Shown: positions 1-8,002 of the stretch, piece by piece
How the letters are laid out: every line of letters starts with the position of its first letter
Position numbering within the stretch: position 1 is the first letter of the stretch
Assembly: GCA_007130605.1 (NCBI GenBank)
Contig: SLSF01000161.1
Location: 1 to 64,000 of the forward strand
Reading direction: 5' to 3'
DNA from: Gemmatimonadota bacterium
GTDB taxonomy: Bacteria; Gemmatimonadota; Gemmatimonadetes; Longimicrobiales; Gaopeijiaceae
Length of the DNA stretch: 64,000 bases
The notes under the pieces: model-generated
Databases searched by the model: none
What the model saw: only the letters and a program-made list of their open reading frames with translations
Told to the model about the DNA's origin: nothing
Translations under genes and position numbers: made by a program

Positions 1-71
1 CGGTAGTTAAGCCTCGCAGCGCGGATGGTACTGCCGGAGAGATCCGGTGGGAGAGTACGTCGCCGCCGGCC
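1..71 (+). rRNA. rrf: 5S ribosomal RNA, 3' portion (5' end outside the window)
   Basis: The opening bases match the conserved 3' half of bacterial 5S rRNA: GTTAAGCC, then GCGCGGATGGTACTGC, then TGGGAGAGTACGTCG, ending in a GCCGGC helix strand that would pair with the missing 5' end. The molecule is a structural part of the large ribosomal subunit. It is followed at once by a U-tract terminator, as expected for the last gene of an rRNA operon. The exact 3' end is uncertain by a few bases (about 68-73). Confidence 0.93.
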
Positions 72-80
72 TCACATTCG

Positions 81-129
81 ACACCCCCCTGTCCAGGCTC
101 AATGCCCGGTCCGGGGGGTGTCTTTGTTT
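81..129 (+). terminator. Intrinsic terminator of the rRNA operon
   Basis: ACACCCCCC (81-89) pairs perfectly with GGGGGGTGT (113-121) and is followed by a T-rich tract, TCTTTGTTT (121-129). The hairpin sits about 10 bases after the 5S rRNA and just before the 3' end of thiE, which runs the other way. It is one of only two hairpins seen in this window with a convincing U-tract. Confidence 0.9.
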
Positions 130-138
130 GGGGGTGGC

Positions 139-765
139 TCAGACGAAGGGGGCCAGGAGGCGTCGGGTGGCGTCGGCGGGATCGTCGGCGGCCATGATGG
201 CCCCGATGACCGCGCACCCGGCTGCACCGGTGGTGGCGATGGCGCCGGCCCGCTCGGAGGTGATGCCCCCGATGCCCACCACCGGAATGGGGACCGCCTC
301 CACCACCTGCCGGAGCCCCTCGGGGCCGATGGCCTCGCCGGCATCGGCCTTGGTCCCGGTGGGCCAGACCGTCCCGCACCCCAGGTAGTCCGCACCCTCG
401 TCGAGGGCCCGGCGGGCCTCTGCCGGATCGTCGGTGGAGTATCCCACGAGAAAGCCCGGGGGGACGATCCGTCGCGCCGCCGCGACCGGGAGGTCGTCCG
501 GCCCCAGGTGGACCCCGTCGGCCTCGGCGGCCAGTGCCACGTCGAGGCGGTCGTTCACGAAGAAGAGGGCGCCATGTTGGTGACAGAGTCCCCGGAGCCG
601 ACCGGCGGTGGGGAGGAGCTCGGAGGCGCTCGCCTCCTTCTGGCGGAGCTGCACCGCAGGGGCCCCCGCCTTCAGTGCCAGGCGGACCACGCTCTCCACC
701 GACCGAGGCGCTGCCAGCCCCCCGTCGGTGATGACGATGAGGCGGAGCCTGGCCGGGTCGATCAC
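139..765 (-). CDS. thiE: Thiamine-phosphate synthase
   Basis: ThiE joins HMP-pyrophosphate and the thiazole phosphate to give thiamine phosphate in the cytosol. The 208-residue product is a normal-length TIM-barrel. Visible family motifs are AVQLRQKE near the N-terminus, NDRLDVALAAEADGVHLGPDD, GADYLGCGTVWPTGTK (phosphate/pyrophosphate loop) and PVVGIGGI near the C-terminus. A GTG start at 765 is preferred over an in-frame ATG at 801 because it gives a 4-bp GTGA overlap with the mltG stop, so the gene is probably translationally coupled as the last gene of V4R-ruvX-mltG-thiE. No other thiamine gene is in the window. Confidence 0.93.
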   Translation of the reverse strand: MIDPARLRLIVITDGGLAAPRSVESVVRLALKAGAPAVQLRQKEASASELLPTAGRLRGLCHQHGALFFVNDRLDVALAAEADGVHLGPDDLPVAAARRIVPPGFLVGYSTDDPAEARRALDEGADYLGCGTVWPTGTKADAGEAIGPEGLRQVVEAVPIPVVGIGGITSERAGAIATTGAAGCAVIGAIMAADDPADATRRLLAPFV

Positions 766-1760
766 TGGTCCCGTGAGAGGGCGTCGGGGAGTCGGTCCCA
801 CTCCCTGCGCGCCTGGACCCGGGCCCGGTTGTGCTCGTCCAGCGTCCGGGTGAAGATGTGGCTTCCGTCGGGGCGGGCGACGAAGTAGAGGTAGTCCACG
901 TCGGCGGGGAAGAGCGCCGCCTCCACCGCATCCTCTCCGGGGGCCCCGATGGGACCCGGGGGTAGACCGGGCTGGGTGTAGGTGTTGTAGGGGTGGTCGG
1001 CCACCGAGTCGATGTCGGCGTAGAGCAGCCGTGAGCGCCGCTCCCCCAGGGCATACTGGACCGTGGGATCGGCCTGCAGGAGGTACCCGATGCGGAGCCG
1101 GTTGTGGAAGACCGCCGCAATGATGGGCATCTCCTCGGTACGTCGGGCTTCCGCCTGGACGATGGAGGCCAGGGTCATGAGCTCACCTTCGCTCCAGCCC
1201 AGCGCCTCGAGCCGCGCCCTCCGTTCGGGTGTCCAGACACTCCGGTAGCGGTCGATCATGACCCGAACCACCGAATCGAGGGGGGTTCCGGGGGCGAACT
1301 GGTAGGTGTCGGGGAAGAGGTACCCCTCGAGCCCGGGGCCCGGGAGGTCCCATCGCTCCTCGGCCTCGAGGTCCCATCCCTGGAGGGCCGCATGGACCTC
1401 GGCGTCTTCCATCTCGGTGACCTGGGCGAGTCGGACGGCGATCTGCTGCAGCGTCCATCCTTCGGGGATCGTCATGGCCTCGGAGATCATGCGCCCGGCC
1501 ACCATCTGGTCCAGGATCTCGAACCAGCCGGCTTCCGCCGGAATGGCGTACCGACCCGACCGGACCCGCCGGTCGTCACCCCGCACTCGGGCCAGGGCTC
1601 GGAAGAGGATGGGGACGCGGACGAGGTCGTGCTCCACCAGGGAGTCGGTCACATGGTGGAAGCTGGCGCCACGGGGCACGGTGATCTCCACCGTCTCACC
1701 CGAAGGCTCGCCACCGCACGCGACCAGGAGAAGGAGGAAGAGGAGGAGGGCGCGCTTCAT
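762..1760 (-). CDS. mltG: Endolytic murein transglycosylase MltG (YceG family)
   Basis: MltG cleaves nascent glycan strands at the periplasmic face of the inner membrane and is thought to set glycan length. The product has 332 residues. Residues 1-15 form a short hydrophobic leader ending in a lipobox-like LLVAC, so it is probably a lipoprotein; most homologues have an uncleaved membrane anchor instead. Family motifs are LEGYLFPDTY (144-153), LASIVQAEA (197-205, active-site helix), FHNRL (218-222) and LQADPTVQYALG (228-239). The first Glu of the usual IVEKE motif is Gln here while the second is kept; some actinobacterial members look similar. The ATG overlaps the ruvX stop (ATGA) and its own stop overlaps thiE. 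Confidence 0.92.
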   Translation of the reverse strand: MKRALLLFLLLLVACGGEPSGETVEITVPRGASFHHVTDSLVEHDLVRVPILFRALARVRGDDRRVRSGRYAIPAEAGWFEILDQMVAGRMISEAMTIPEGWTLQQIAVRLAQVTEMEDAEVHAALQGWDLEAEERWDLPGPGLEGYLFPDTYQFAPGTPLDSVVRVMIDRYRSVWTPERRARLEALGWSEGELMTLASIVQAEARRTEEMPIIAAVFHNRLRIGYLLQADPTVQYALGERRSRLLYADIDSVADHPYNTYTQPGLPPGPIGAPGEDAVEAALFPADVDYLYFVARPDGSHIFTRTLDEHNRARVQARREWDRLPDALSRDQ

Positions 1761-2188
1761 CCTTCCGACCCCTCCTCCTGGTCGAGCCAGCGCTGGAGGA
1801 TGAGTGCCGCCGCACCCTGGTCGATGCGCGCCTTCTCCTCGCGCTTCCCCCTGGGGAGGCCACTGGAGCGCACCAGCGCCTCGGCCTCAACCGAGGTGAA
1901 GCGCTCGTCCACGTAGTGGATGGGGAGACCGGTCCGTCGCCCCAGGGCATCTCCGGCGCGCCGGACTTCGCGGGTCCAGTCGGACTCGCTCCCGTCGAGT
2001 TCGAGGGGAAGGCCGAGGACGAGGGCCTCCACCTGGTGGGCGTGGACCAGCTCCTCGATGGCCCGGAATGGAGGGCGCTTTCCGCGACGCCGCCGAAGGG
2101 TCGCCACCGGCGAAGCGAGGGTTCCGGTGGGGTCGCTCACGGCAATACCAATCCGTACCTCTCCGAAGTCGATCCCCATGGCCCGCAC
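1757..2188 (-). CDS. ruvX: Putative pre-16S rRNA nuclease / Holliday-junction resolvase-like protein RuvX (YqgF)
   Basis: YqgF/RuvX has an RNase H fold and is linked to 5' maturation of 16S rRNA. The 143-residue product shows the expected blocks: GIDFGEVRIGIAVSD at the N-terminus (first acidic residue), VLGLPLELDGSES, VDERFTSVEAEA, and DQGAAALILQRWL at the C-terminus. The GTG at 2188 (VRAMGIDFG) is chosen because homologues start with a similar MRxLGID and it lies 13 bases after the upstream stop; the ATG at 2179 is the alternative. The ruvX-mltG pairing is common in bacteria. The stop overlaps the mltG ATG. Confidence 0.92.
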   Translation of the reverse strand: MRAMGIDFGEVRIGIAVSDPTGTLASPVATLRRRRGKRPPFRAIEELVHAHQVEALVLGLPLELDGSESDWTREVRRAGDALGRRTGLPIHYVDERFTSVEAEALVRSSGLPRGKREEKARIDQGAAALILQRWLDQEEGSEG

Positions 2189-2201
2189 GCGATGCCCGGG
2201 G

Positions 2202-2744
2202 TCAGGTCTGTGCCAGGGCGGTCTCGAGGGAGGCTCCCTCGAGGAGGTGCCCATAGACCTCGTGGACGGCTTCCTCGGCACCGAAGAGGAATCGGCACGC
2301 CTCGTCGCCACGGCTTCGGCACGCCACCTCGAGGACCGCCACCGGTCCCCCGGCAAGGCGGCTGAAGAGAGAGGCGAGCACCCCCGACGAGAAGGCGCAT
2401 CCGGGCTGGGTCTCGCGCCCCTCATCGTCCGCTTCCACCCAGTTGGACGAGGTGAGGATCGCCATCCCCGGGTGTACCCGTTCATGGCGGATTCCGCCCC
2501 AGCCCCGGCGGACGAAGAAGTCGTTCAGGAGGGACCAGAAGTCCGCGTCGGCCAGCGTCTCCGGCCGGGTGGCCCCGGCGAATGCGGCGAAGTCTTCCGC
2601 CACCCCCTCGCCGGCCGCGTAACCCGCCGCGTGGAGGGCGTGGGTGGCCTTGAGGGCGCCGGCCTCCTTCCGGAGGGCTCTCCGGAGGATCGTCAGCGTG
2701 GCGGCCGGAAGAACGAACTCTCCCTGTCTGGATGGTGCCTTCAT
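2202..2744 (-). CDS. Stand-alone V4R (4-vinyl reductase) domain protein
   Basis: The 180-residue cytosolic protein has no signal peptide or membrane segment. Its C-terminal half carries the V4R pattern: a tryptophan-rich strand around SSNWVEAD, a GCAFSSGVLASLFS helix, then VAVLEVACRSRGDEACRFLFG, with two cysteines in the C-x(6)-C spacing typical of the family's small-molecule or metal-binding pocket. V4R domains usually act as sensors, often fused to DNA-binding domains; here the domain is alone. The ATG at 2744 has AGGGAG eight bases upstream, whereas a GTG at 2753 abuts that same site. It leads the ruvX-mltG-thiE operon. Ligand and role cannot be told from sequence. Confidence 0.75.
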   Translation of the reverse strand: MKAPSRQGEFVLPAATLTILRRALRKEAGALKATHALHAAGYAAGEGVAEDFAAFAGATRPETLADADFWSLLNDFFVRRGWGGIRHERVHPGMAILTSSNWVEADDEGRETQPGCAFSSGVLASLFSRLAGGPVAVLEVACRSRGDEACRFLFGAEEAVHEVYGHLLEGASLETALAQT

Positions 2745-2891
2745 TCGGGACACTCCCTGAGGTTCAATCGACGCACCGGATAATATAGCCGATTGACCGA
2801 ATGGGCCACAGGTCGGGATCTTCGACCGGGTCCAGTGGTACCGTATCTCTCAAGCGGAGTACGCACCCACAGACCGAAACCGAGGTGACTC

Positions 2892-3134
2892 ATGGAATAC
2901 GATGACGATGCACGGCTCTTCAACTTCCTTTCCGGCCTGGTCTGCGGGGCGGCCATCGGCGCCGGAGTCGCCCTGGTCCTCGCCCCCGACTCCGGCAAGA
3001 AGACACGCCGGAAGATCCACCGGGCTGCCGAGGACCTGAAGGACAATGCCTCCGACCGGTGGGAAGAGGTCGCCGACGAGGTGCGCGACCGGGTCGAGGA
3101 CGCGCTGAGCCAGGCGAAGAAGCGGATTTCCTGA
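2892..3134 (+). CDS. YtxH-like small membrane protein
   Basis: The 80-residue protein has one N-terminal membrane segment (about residues 11-30, rich in Gly and Ala: GLVCGAAIGAGVALVLAP), followed by the charged GKKTRRK turn and a long amphipathic, probably coiled-coil helix. That is the YtxH architecture, seen in many general-stress proteins whose function is unknown. GAGGTGA lies about six bases before the ATG. It is the first gene of a two-gene rightward unit with the nucleoside phosphorylase, whose GTG start follows eight bases after this stop. Confidence 0.8.
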   Translation: MEYDDDARLFNFLSGLVCGAAIGAGVALVLAPDSGKKTRRKIHRAAEDLKDNASDRWEEVADEVRDRVEDALSQAKKRIS

Positions 3135-3142
3135 AGCGACCG

Positions 3143-4435
3143 GTGAACCCCGTCCGCCTCATCGAGGCGAAACGGGACGGTGAGACCCTCGCGCCCGACG
3201 AGATCTCCGCCTTCTTCGCGGGGTACCTGGAGGGTGTCGTGGAGGAGTACCAGATGGCCGCCTTCCTCATGGCGGTCGTCCTGCAGGGCCTGGGGCCGGA
3301 CGAGCTCCAGGCCCTGGTTCGTTCCATGCTCCACTCCGGTGCGGTCCTCAACCTGGCCGAGCTGGGAGGCCCCCGGGTGGACAAGCACTCCACCGGGGGA
3401 GTGGGCGACAAGGTCTCTCTCGTCCTGGCACCCCTGGTGGCCGAAGCGGGCGTCCATGTGCCCATGATGTCGGGCCGGGGGCTGGGCCACACCGGGGGCA
3501 CCCTCGACAAGCTGGAGGCGATTCCGGGTTTTCGCACCGACCTTTCGCTGAAGCGCTTCCGGGAGCTCCTGGGCGCCCACCGGGTGGCCATGATCGGGCA
3601 GACCGACGAGATCGCGCCCCTGGATCGTCGCCTCTACGCCCTCCGGAGTGTCACCGGTACGGTGGCGTCGCTCCCCCTGATTTCGGCGAGCATCATGTCG
3701 AAGAAGCTCGCCGAGGGGCTCACCGGGCTCGTCCTCGACGTGAAAGTGGGGAGTGGCGCCTTCCTTTCCGACGAGACCGACGCTCGGACCCTTGCGCGCA
3801 CCATGGTGGAGATCGGCGAGGGGTACGGGGTCCCGACCCGGGCGCGGCTCACCGCCATGGATCGTCCCCTGGGTCGAACCGCAGGGAACGCCCTGGAGGT
3901 GCGCGAGGCCCTCGAGTGCCTCCGGGGGGAGGGGCCGGATGACCTCCGGAGGGTTACGGTGACCCTCGCCGCCGAGATGTTCGTCCTGGCCGACCTGGAC
4001 GCGACCCCGGAAGCGGGCGTGGCCCGAGCCGAGGCCCTTCTGGACTCGGGTGTAGCCCTCGAGCGGTTCCGGACCATGGTCCGTGCCCAGGGAGGGGCCC
4101 CGGAGGTGGTGGACGATCCCGGGCGCCTCCCCCGTGCACCGGTGGTGCGCGAGGTGCGGGTGGACCGAGGCCTCACCCTCCATCGGCTGGAGCCCCGAGC
4201 GGTGGGAGAGGCGGTGGTGGAGCTGGGAGGGGGGCGACTCCGGCTCTCCGATGCGGTGGATCCGGCGGTGGGCTTCGACGAGCTGGCTCCACCGGGAACA
4301 CGGCTTGCCTCCGGCGACCTCCTGGGGCGGGTCCATGCCCGGAACGAGGCGGACGCCCGGCGGGGAGAGGGGGCGCTGCGGGATGCGGTGGAGGAGGAGG
4401 GGGAGGCCCTCCATCCCCTCATCCTGCCGGACTGA
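3143..4435 (+). CDS. pdp: Pyrimidine-nucleoside (thymidine) phosphorylase
   Basis: The enzyme splits uridine or thymidine with phosphate to the base plus (deoxy)ribose 1-phosphate for nucleoside salvage. The product has 430 residues, the usual length. It shows VDKHSTGGVGDK (phosphate/metal loop), the family signature SGRGLGHTGGTLDKLE, YALRSVTGTV and SIMSKKLAEG with the substrate-binding Arg, Ser and Lys, and a C-terminal barrel-sandwich-hybrid region. The GTG at 3143 gives the family-typical N-terminus (NPVRLIEAKRDG). The 3' end overlaps the opposing DUF3343 gene by 17 bp. Whether it prefers uridine or thymidine cannot be decided, so pdp is used rather than deoA. Confidence 0.93.
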   Translation: MNPVRLIEAKRDGETLAPDEISAFFAGYLEGVVEEYQMAAFLMAVVLQGLGPDELQALVRSMLHSGAVLNLAELGGPRVDKHSTGGVGDKVSLVLAPLVAEAGVHVPMMSGRGLGHTGGTLDKLEAIPGFRTDLSLKRFRELLGAHRVAMIGQTDEIAPLDRRLYALRSVTGTVASLPLISASIMSKKLAEGLTGLVLDVKVGSGAFLSDETDARTLARTMVEIGEGYGVPTRARLTAMDRPLGRTAGNALEVREALECLRGEGPDDLRRVTVTLAAEMFVLADLDATPEAGVARAEALLDSGVALERFRTMVRAQGGAPEVVDDPGRLPRAPVVREVRVDRGLTLHRLEPRAVGEAVVELGGGRLRLSDAVDPAVGFDELAPPGTRLASGDLLGRVHARNEADARRGEGALRDAVEEEGEALHPLILPD

Positions 4436-4643
4436 CCCAGCGCTCGAATTCGATCCCTTCGGACTCGAAGGCTCCGGCGAGGCGCTCGGCCTCTCCTTCA
4501 CCCACCCGGAGCGCCAGCCCGCACTTTGCCCTGCTCTCGGCCGGTGCGGAGCCGACTTCCACTCCGATCCCGAGCTCGTGGGCCACATCCTCGGCCCAGA
4601 GGGCGTGATGGGAGGAAGGGAAGGTGAAGGTGATCAGTCCCAT
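4419..4643 (-). CDS. DUF3343 (putative Se/S carrier-like) protein
   Basis: The 74-residue protein starts MGLITF and has the DUF3343 pattern: an N-terminal strand, a HALWAEDVAHELGI helix, and a conserved Cys-Gly (KCGLAL, Cys41) followed by a second helix and strand. Family members are suspected sulfur or selenium carriers because of this cysteine; this is not proven. The ATG at 4643 lies inside the last codons of the PBP1A gene (10-bp overlap), so it is probably translated by coupling. Its 3' end overlaps the convergent pdp gene by 17 bp. No selenium genes are nearby. Confidence 0.72.
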   Translation of the reverse strand: MGLITFTFPSSHHALWAEDVAHELGIGVEVGSAPAESRAKCGLALRVGEGEAERLAGAFESEGIEFERWVSPAG

Positions 4644-6841
4644 GGCCAGCGCGGGGTTGTCCGGGAGGGCGCCGAGTCGTCGCACGGCTCGGTAGGCTCG
4701 GTTCCCGGAATGTAGTACTCGGTGTAGCGTCGATTCGCCGGGCACCACTGCGAGGCCAGGAGACCCGTCAGGTCGTCGACCTCTCGGGTGGTGAGTCCCT
4801 CGAGGGACCACCGCTCCGGAATGGGGACGATCCCCCCGGAATTCCCTCCATTCTCCTCGCCATGGCCCAGGTAGATCCGGCGCATGAACTCGCCCCAGAC
4901 CGGGGCGGCATCGGAGCCACCGGTGGCCCCGGTATAGATCCGCTGCGGCTGGTCCATCCCGAACCAGACTGCCGCCTGAAGGTTGGGGGTGAAGCCCACG
5001 AACCAGATGTCGGTGAAGTTGTTGGTGGTTCCCGTCTTTCCCGCTGCGGGGATGTCGTAGGGCAGGTTCCCCCGCTCGGCGCCCCGGATCCCCGAGTTGG
5101 CCGTGCCCCGATCCACCACATCTTCCAGGAGATGGACCATGAGGCGGGCGGTGACCGGGTCCATCACCTCCTGGCGCTCGGGCTCCGGAGCCCAGAGGGT
5201 GTCTCCCGCCGCATTCTCCACCCGGAGGATGGGGAAGGGGCGGACCTTGGTCCCCAGTGTCGCGAAGGTCGAGTACGCCTCGGCGATCTCGATGGGGAGG
5301 ACGTCGGGGGAGCCGATGGCCATGGAGGGCACCCGGTCGATCCGGGTGGTGATCCCCAGCCGTCGGGCCGTCTGCGCCACCGTCTCCAGTCCCACCTCCT
5401 CGTCGGCGAGCTGGATCGCCACCGTGTTGATGGAGCGGCGGAAGGCGTAGCGGAGGGTCATGTCGCCCTCGAAGGTGCCGTCGAAGTTGGAGGGCCTCCA
5501 CTCGCTCCCGTCGGCCTCCCGACGGACCACCGGCTGGTCGGTGATGATGTGCGATGCCGGAATCCCGCTCTCGAGGGCCGCGGCGTAGACGAAGGTCTTG
5601 AAGGAGGAGCCGGGCTGACGGCGGGCCTGGGTCACCCGGTTGAACTCCGACTGCTGGAAGTCCCGTCCGCCCACCAGGGCGAGCACCGCACCGGTGTGGG
5701 GATCGGTGACCACGAAGAGACCCTGCAGGTACGGGGCGTTCCCGGGCTCGAAGTCCACATCTTCGCCCTGGTAGTCCTCATGGAGGGGGTGGGAATAGCC
5801 CGGCCGCGCCTCGATGTTGGCGAAGCCCTCCCGCATGACATCTTCGGCAATGGCCTGCATTTCCACATCGAGGGAGGTGTAGATGTTCAACCCCCCGGTG
5901 TAGAGCTGGCTCCCGAACCGCGACTGTGCGATCTGTCGGACCCACTCGGTGAAGAAGGGCGCGGTGGTGGGCGAGGTCTGTGCCCGCTGGGTGGGGAGGG
6001 GGACCGCCTGGTACTGCCGAACCTCCTCGTCGGTGAGAAAGCGTTCCACCGCCATCCGCCGGAGGACATGGTCGCGCCGGTTCTTGGAGCGCTCCGGATG
6101 GTTGAAGGGGGAGTACCCACCGGGGTTGTTGGCGATGGCCGCCAGGAGGGCCGCCTCGTCGGGGGCGAGGTCGACGGCGTTCTTCCCGAAGTAGTGCCTG
6201 GAAGCGGTCTGGATGCCCCAGATCCCGTAACCGAGATTGATCTGGTTCATGTACGCTTCGATGATCTGGTCCTTCGAGTACGCCCGTTCGAGCTCCAGGG
6301 CCACCTGGAGTTCCCGGAGCTTCCGGTCCACCGTCACCTCGTAGCCGATGGCCTCGAACATGTTGCGTGCGAGCTGCTGCGTGATGGTGCTCCCGCCCCC
6401 GGAGCGCATGGTGGCGCGGCCGACGGCAGAGAGGACGGGGCGGGGGATGGCCCGGGCGAGGAGCGCCCGGGAAATGCCCCGCATGTCGAAGCCCGGATGG
6501 CTGTAGAAGCGGCGATCCTCGATGGCGATGAAGGCCTGGGGGACATGGTCGGGGAGCGCATCGATGGAGATGGGGGTCCGACGCTGGATTCCCAGCTCGG
6601 TGATGAGGCGTCCCTCGCGGTCCAGGACCTTGGAGGTCTGCTGCGGCTCCCAGGTGTGGATCTGTGCGATGGAAGGGCAGTCGACGCAGAGGTTGGTCCA
6701 GGCGCCCCAGCCGAAGCCGAGTCCCGCCGCCACGACGAAGAGCAGGGGGACCCAGACGGCGGGAAGTCGGAGCGCCTTCCGGGTACCCTTCCACCCCTTT
6801 CGCGCCCCTCCCCGAAGCTTCTGTCCGAAACTGCTGGCCAT
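4634..6841 (-). CDS. mrcA: Bifunctional class A penicillin-binding protein 1A (glycosyltransferase-transpeptidase)
   Basis: The 735-residue protein polymerises lipid II and cross-links peptidoglycan at the inner membrane. It has a basic N-terminus, one membrane segment (about 28-48), then a GT51 domain with EDRRFYSHPGFD (catalytic Glu108) and GGSTITQQLARNMF (about 148-161). The transpeptidase domain has SSFK (about 411, SxxK), SIN (SxN) and KTGT (about 600). C-terminal residues after TEPCDDSA are short and disordered. Cysteines at about 52 and 55 flank the start of the periplasmic part. The gene is probably co-transcribed with the downstream DUF3343 gene. It could equally be called PBP1-type without subclass. 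Confidence 0.93.
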   Translation of the reverse strand: MASSFGQKLRGGARKGWKGTRKALRLPAVWVPLLFVVAAGLGFGWGAWTNLCVDCPSIAQIHTWEPQQTSKVLDREGRLITELGIQRRTPISIDALPDHVPQAFIAIEDRRFYSHPGFDMRGISRALLARAIPRPVLSAVGRATMRSGGGSTITQQLARNMFEAIGYEVTVDRKLRELQVALELERAYSKDQIIEAYMNQINLGYGIWGIQTASRHYFGKNAVDLAPDEAALLAAIANNPGGYSPFNHPERSKNRRDHVLRRMAVERFLTDEEVRQYQAVPLPTQRAQTSPTTAPFFTEWVRQIAQSRFGSQLYTGGLNIYTSLDVEMQAIAEDVMREGFANIEARPGYSHPLHEDYQGEDVDFEPGNAPYLQGLFVVTDPHTGAVLALVGGRDFQQSEFNRVTQARRQPGSSFKTFVYAAALESGIPASHIITDQPVVRREADGSEWRPSNFDGTFEGDMTLRYAFRRSINTVAIQLADEEVGLETVAQTARRLGITTRIDRVPSMAIGSPDVLPIEIAEAYSTFATLGTKVRPFPILRVENAAGDTLWAPEPERQEVMDPVTARLMVHLLEDVVDRGTANSGIRGAERGNLPYDIPAAGKTGTTNNFTDIWFVGFTPNLQAAVWFGMDQPQRIYTGATGGSDAAPVWGEFMRRIYLGHGEENGGNSGGIVPIPERWSLEGLTTREVDDLTGLLASQWCPANRRYTEYYIPGTEPTEPCDDSAPSRTTPRWPWD

Positions 6842-6966
6842 CCGGTCGGTCCTCTATGCGTGCCACTGATGATCGGTTACGGGATCCATGAACCCCATCC
6901 GGAAGGGATACACCGGGGAGACGGGGCGGGTCCGACAATGGATGGTGGTCTGCTTTCGGTTCCCCG

Positions 6967-7776
6967 TCAACGGGTCCAGAGGGCGATGACACCGCAGCCG
7001 GCCTCCGGCATCCGGAACTCGGGAGGGATCGACGCCGGGTCGGTGTACACCTCGACACCCACGAGGGCCGAGGGGTGGGCCAGGTGGTCCACCCGGACTC
7101 CATCCACCGGAGACAGGCCGCCGATTCCGCGCAACTGGTCATGGGGTCGGATCGGCGCGCCGTTCAGGAAGAGCTGGATCGGACACCGCCCTCCCGCGTG
7201 CCCCGGGAGGGACCATGCCATCGTCACCAGTCGATCGGTCCGTCCGAGCCCCGGTCCATCGACCACCCGGAGGCCGGGGATCCCCTGGAGGAGGTCGGTG
7301 ACCCGACCCGGGGCGCGGGCCCGGATCTCCTCCTCGGTGAGAAGGTGCCCTCCCACCGAGAGGGCCGCGCGATCCCGGAACCCCGAGATCCCGGCGCGCG
7401 GGCGGAGGGTCGCGCCACCCACTTCGAAGGGCGCCAGGACCACCGCCTGCGGTCGGATGCGCAGGGTGAGCACCAGGGTCTCGTCGGCGACGATCCGCTG
7501 CGGTTCCGACGTGGTCTCCCGGTATCCGATCCGCTCCAGGTGGAGGAGAATGGTCCCTGCCGGGATTCCGGAGATGGCGAAACGGCCCTCTGCATCGGTG
7601 GAGGTGGCAGTGACCGGACGCCCCTCCCGGTCCCGGACCTCCACTCGAACCGCGGGCACCGGTTCACCGGTGATTTCGTCGACGACCCGACCCTCCACGG
7701 CGCTCGACCTCTCCTGGGCCACCAGGCCGGAAAGGGGGAACATAAGGGCGCAGAGGAGAAGGGCAACGCGGTGCAT
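6967..7776 (-). CDS. Carboxypeptidase-regulatory-like domain plus TonB plug domain protein (no barrel)
   Basis: The 269-residue product has a signal peptide (MHRVALLLC to VAQ), a carboxypeptidase regulatory-like beta-sandwich (VEGRVVDEITGEPVPAVRVEV to RIGY, about residues 30-95), then a plug-like region (SVGGHLLTEEEIRARAPGRVTDLLQ to IQLFLNGAPI, about 140-225). Two cysteines occur near the C-terminal half. A full TonB receptor would need a 22-strand barrel, which is absent, so it is probably a periplasmic plug-only protein. Such proteins are frequent in Gemmatimonadota. The ATG at 7776 is chosen because it begins the signal peptide; a longer in-frame version adds 30 non-conserved residues. Confidence 0.78.
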   Translation of the reverse strand: MHRVALLLCALMFPLSGLVAQERSSAVEGRVVDEITGEPVPAVRVEVRDREGRPVTATSTDAEGRFAISGIPAGTILLHLERIGYRETTSEPQRIVADETLVLTLRIRPQAVVLAPFEVGGATLRPRAGISGFRDRAALSVGGHLLTEEEIRARAPGRVTDLLQGIPGLRVVDGPGLGRTDRLVTMAWSLPGHAGGRCPIQLFLNGAPIRPHDQLRGIGGLSPVDGVRVDHLAHPSALVGVEVYTDPASIPPEFRMPEAGCGVIALWTR

Positions 7777-8002
7777 GAGGCCTGTGTGCGGGTGAGCGAC
7801 CGATGGGAGAAGTTCACCCCGGAGTCGGGAGGCTGGCAAGTCGGACCCTGTCCCAACGACCTGCATCCATTCGTCTCTACACTACAGAGATGCGGGGTAT
7901 CTTCTTCAAGTGAACCGAAATCTGTACCTTGGAGTAGAGTCCCGTGCTGGAGGTGGTCCCGTGCCGACCTCCCAACCGATCTCCCGACCCAAGGACGGTG
8001 TC

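Noticed and set aside
139-801. Longer thiE with ATG at 801
   Set aside because: It would overlap mltG by 40 bp and adds non-conserved residues; GTG at 765 gives the GTGA coupling seen at other junctions here.
762-1760. MltG as a catalytically dead protein because the first Glu of IVEKE is Gln
   Set aside because: The second Glu and all other motifs are intact, and such variation occurs in some active-looking family members.
4862-7795. A 977-codon plus-strand open frame antisense to the PBP1A gene, and a similar 695-codon frame at 15295-17382 minus
   Set aside because: They overlap confident genes in full, have no family motif and show low-complexity composition typical of shadow frames in GC-rich DNA.
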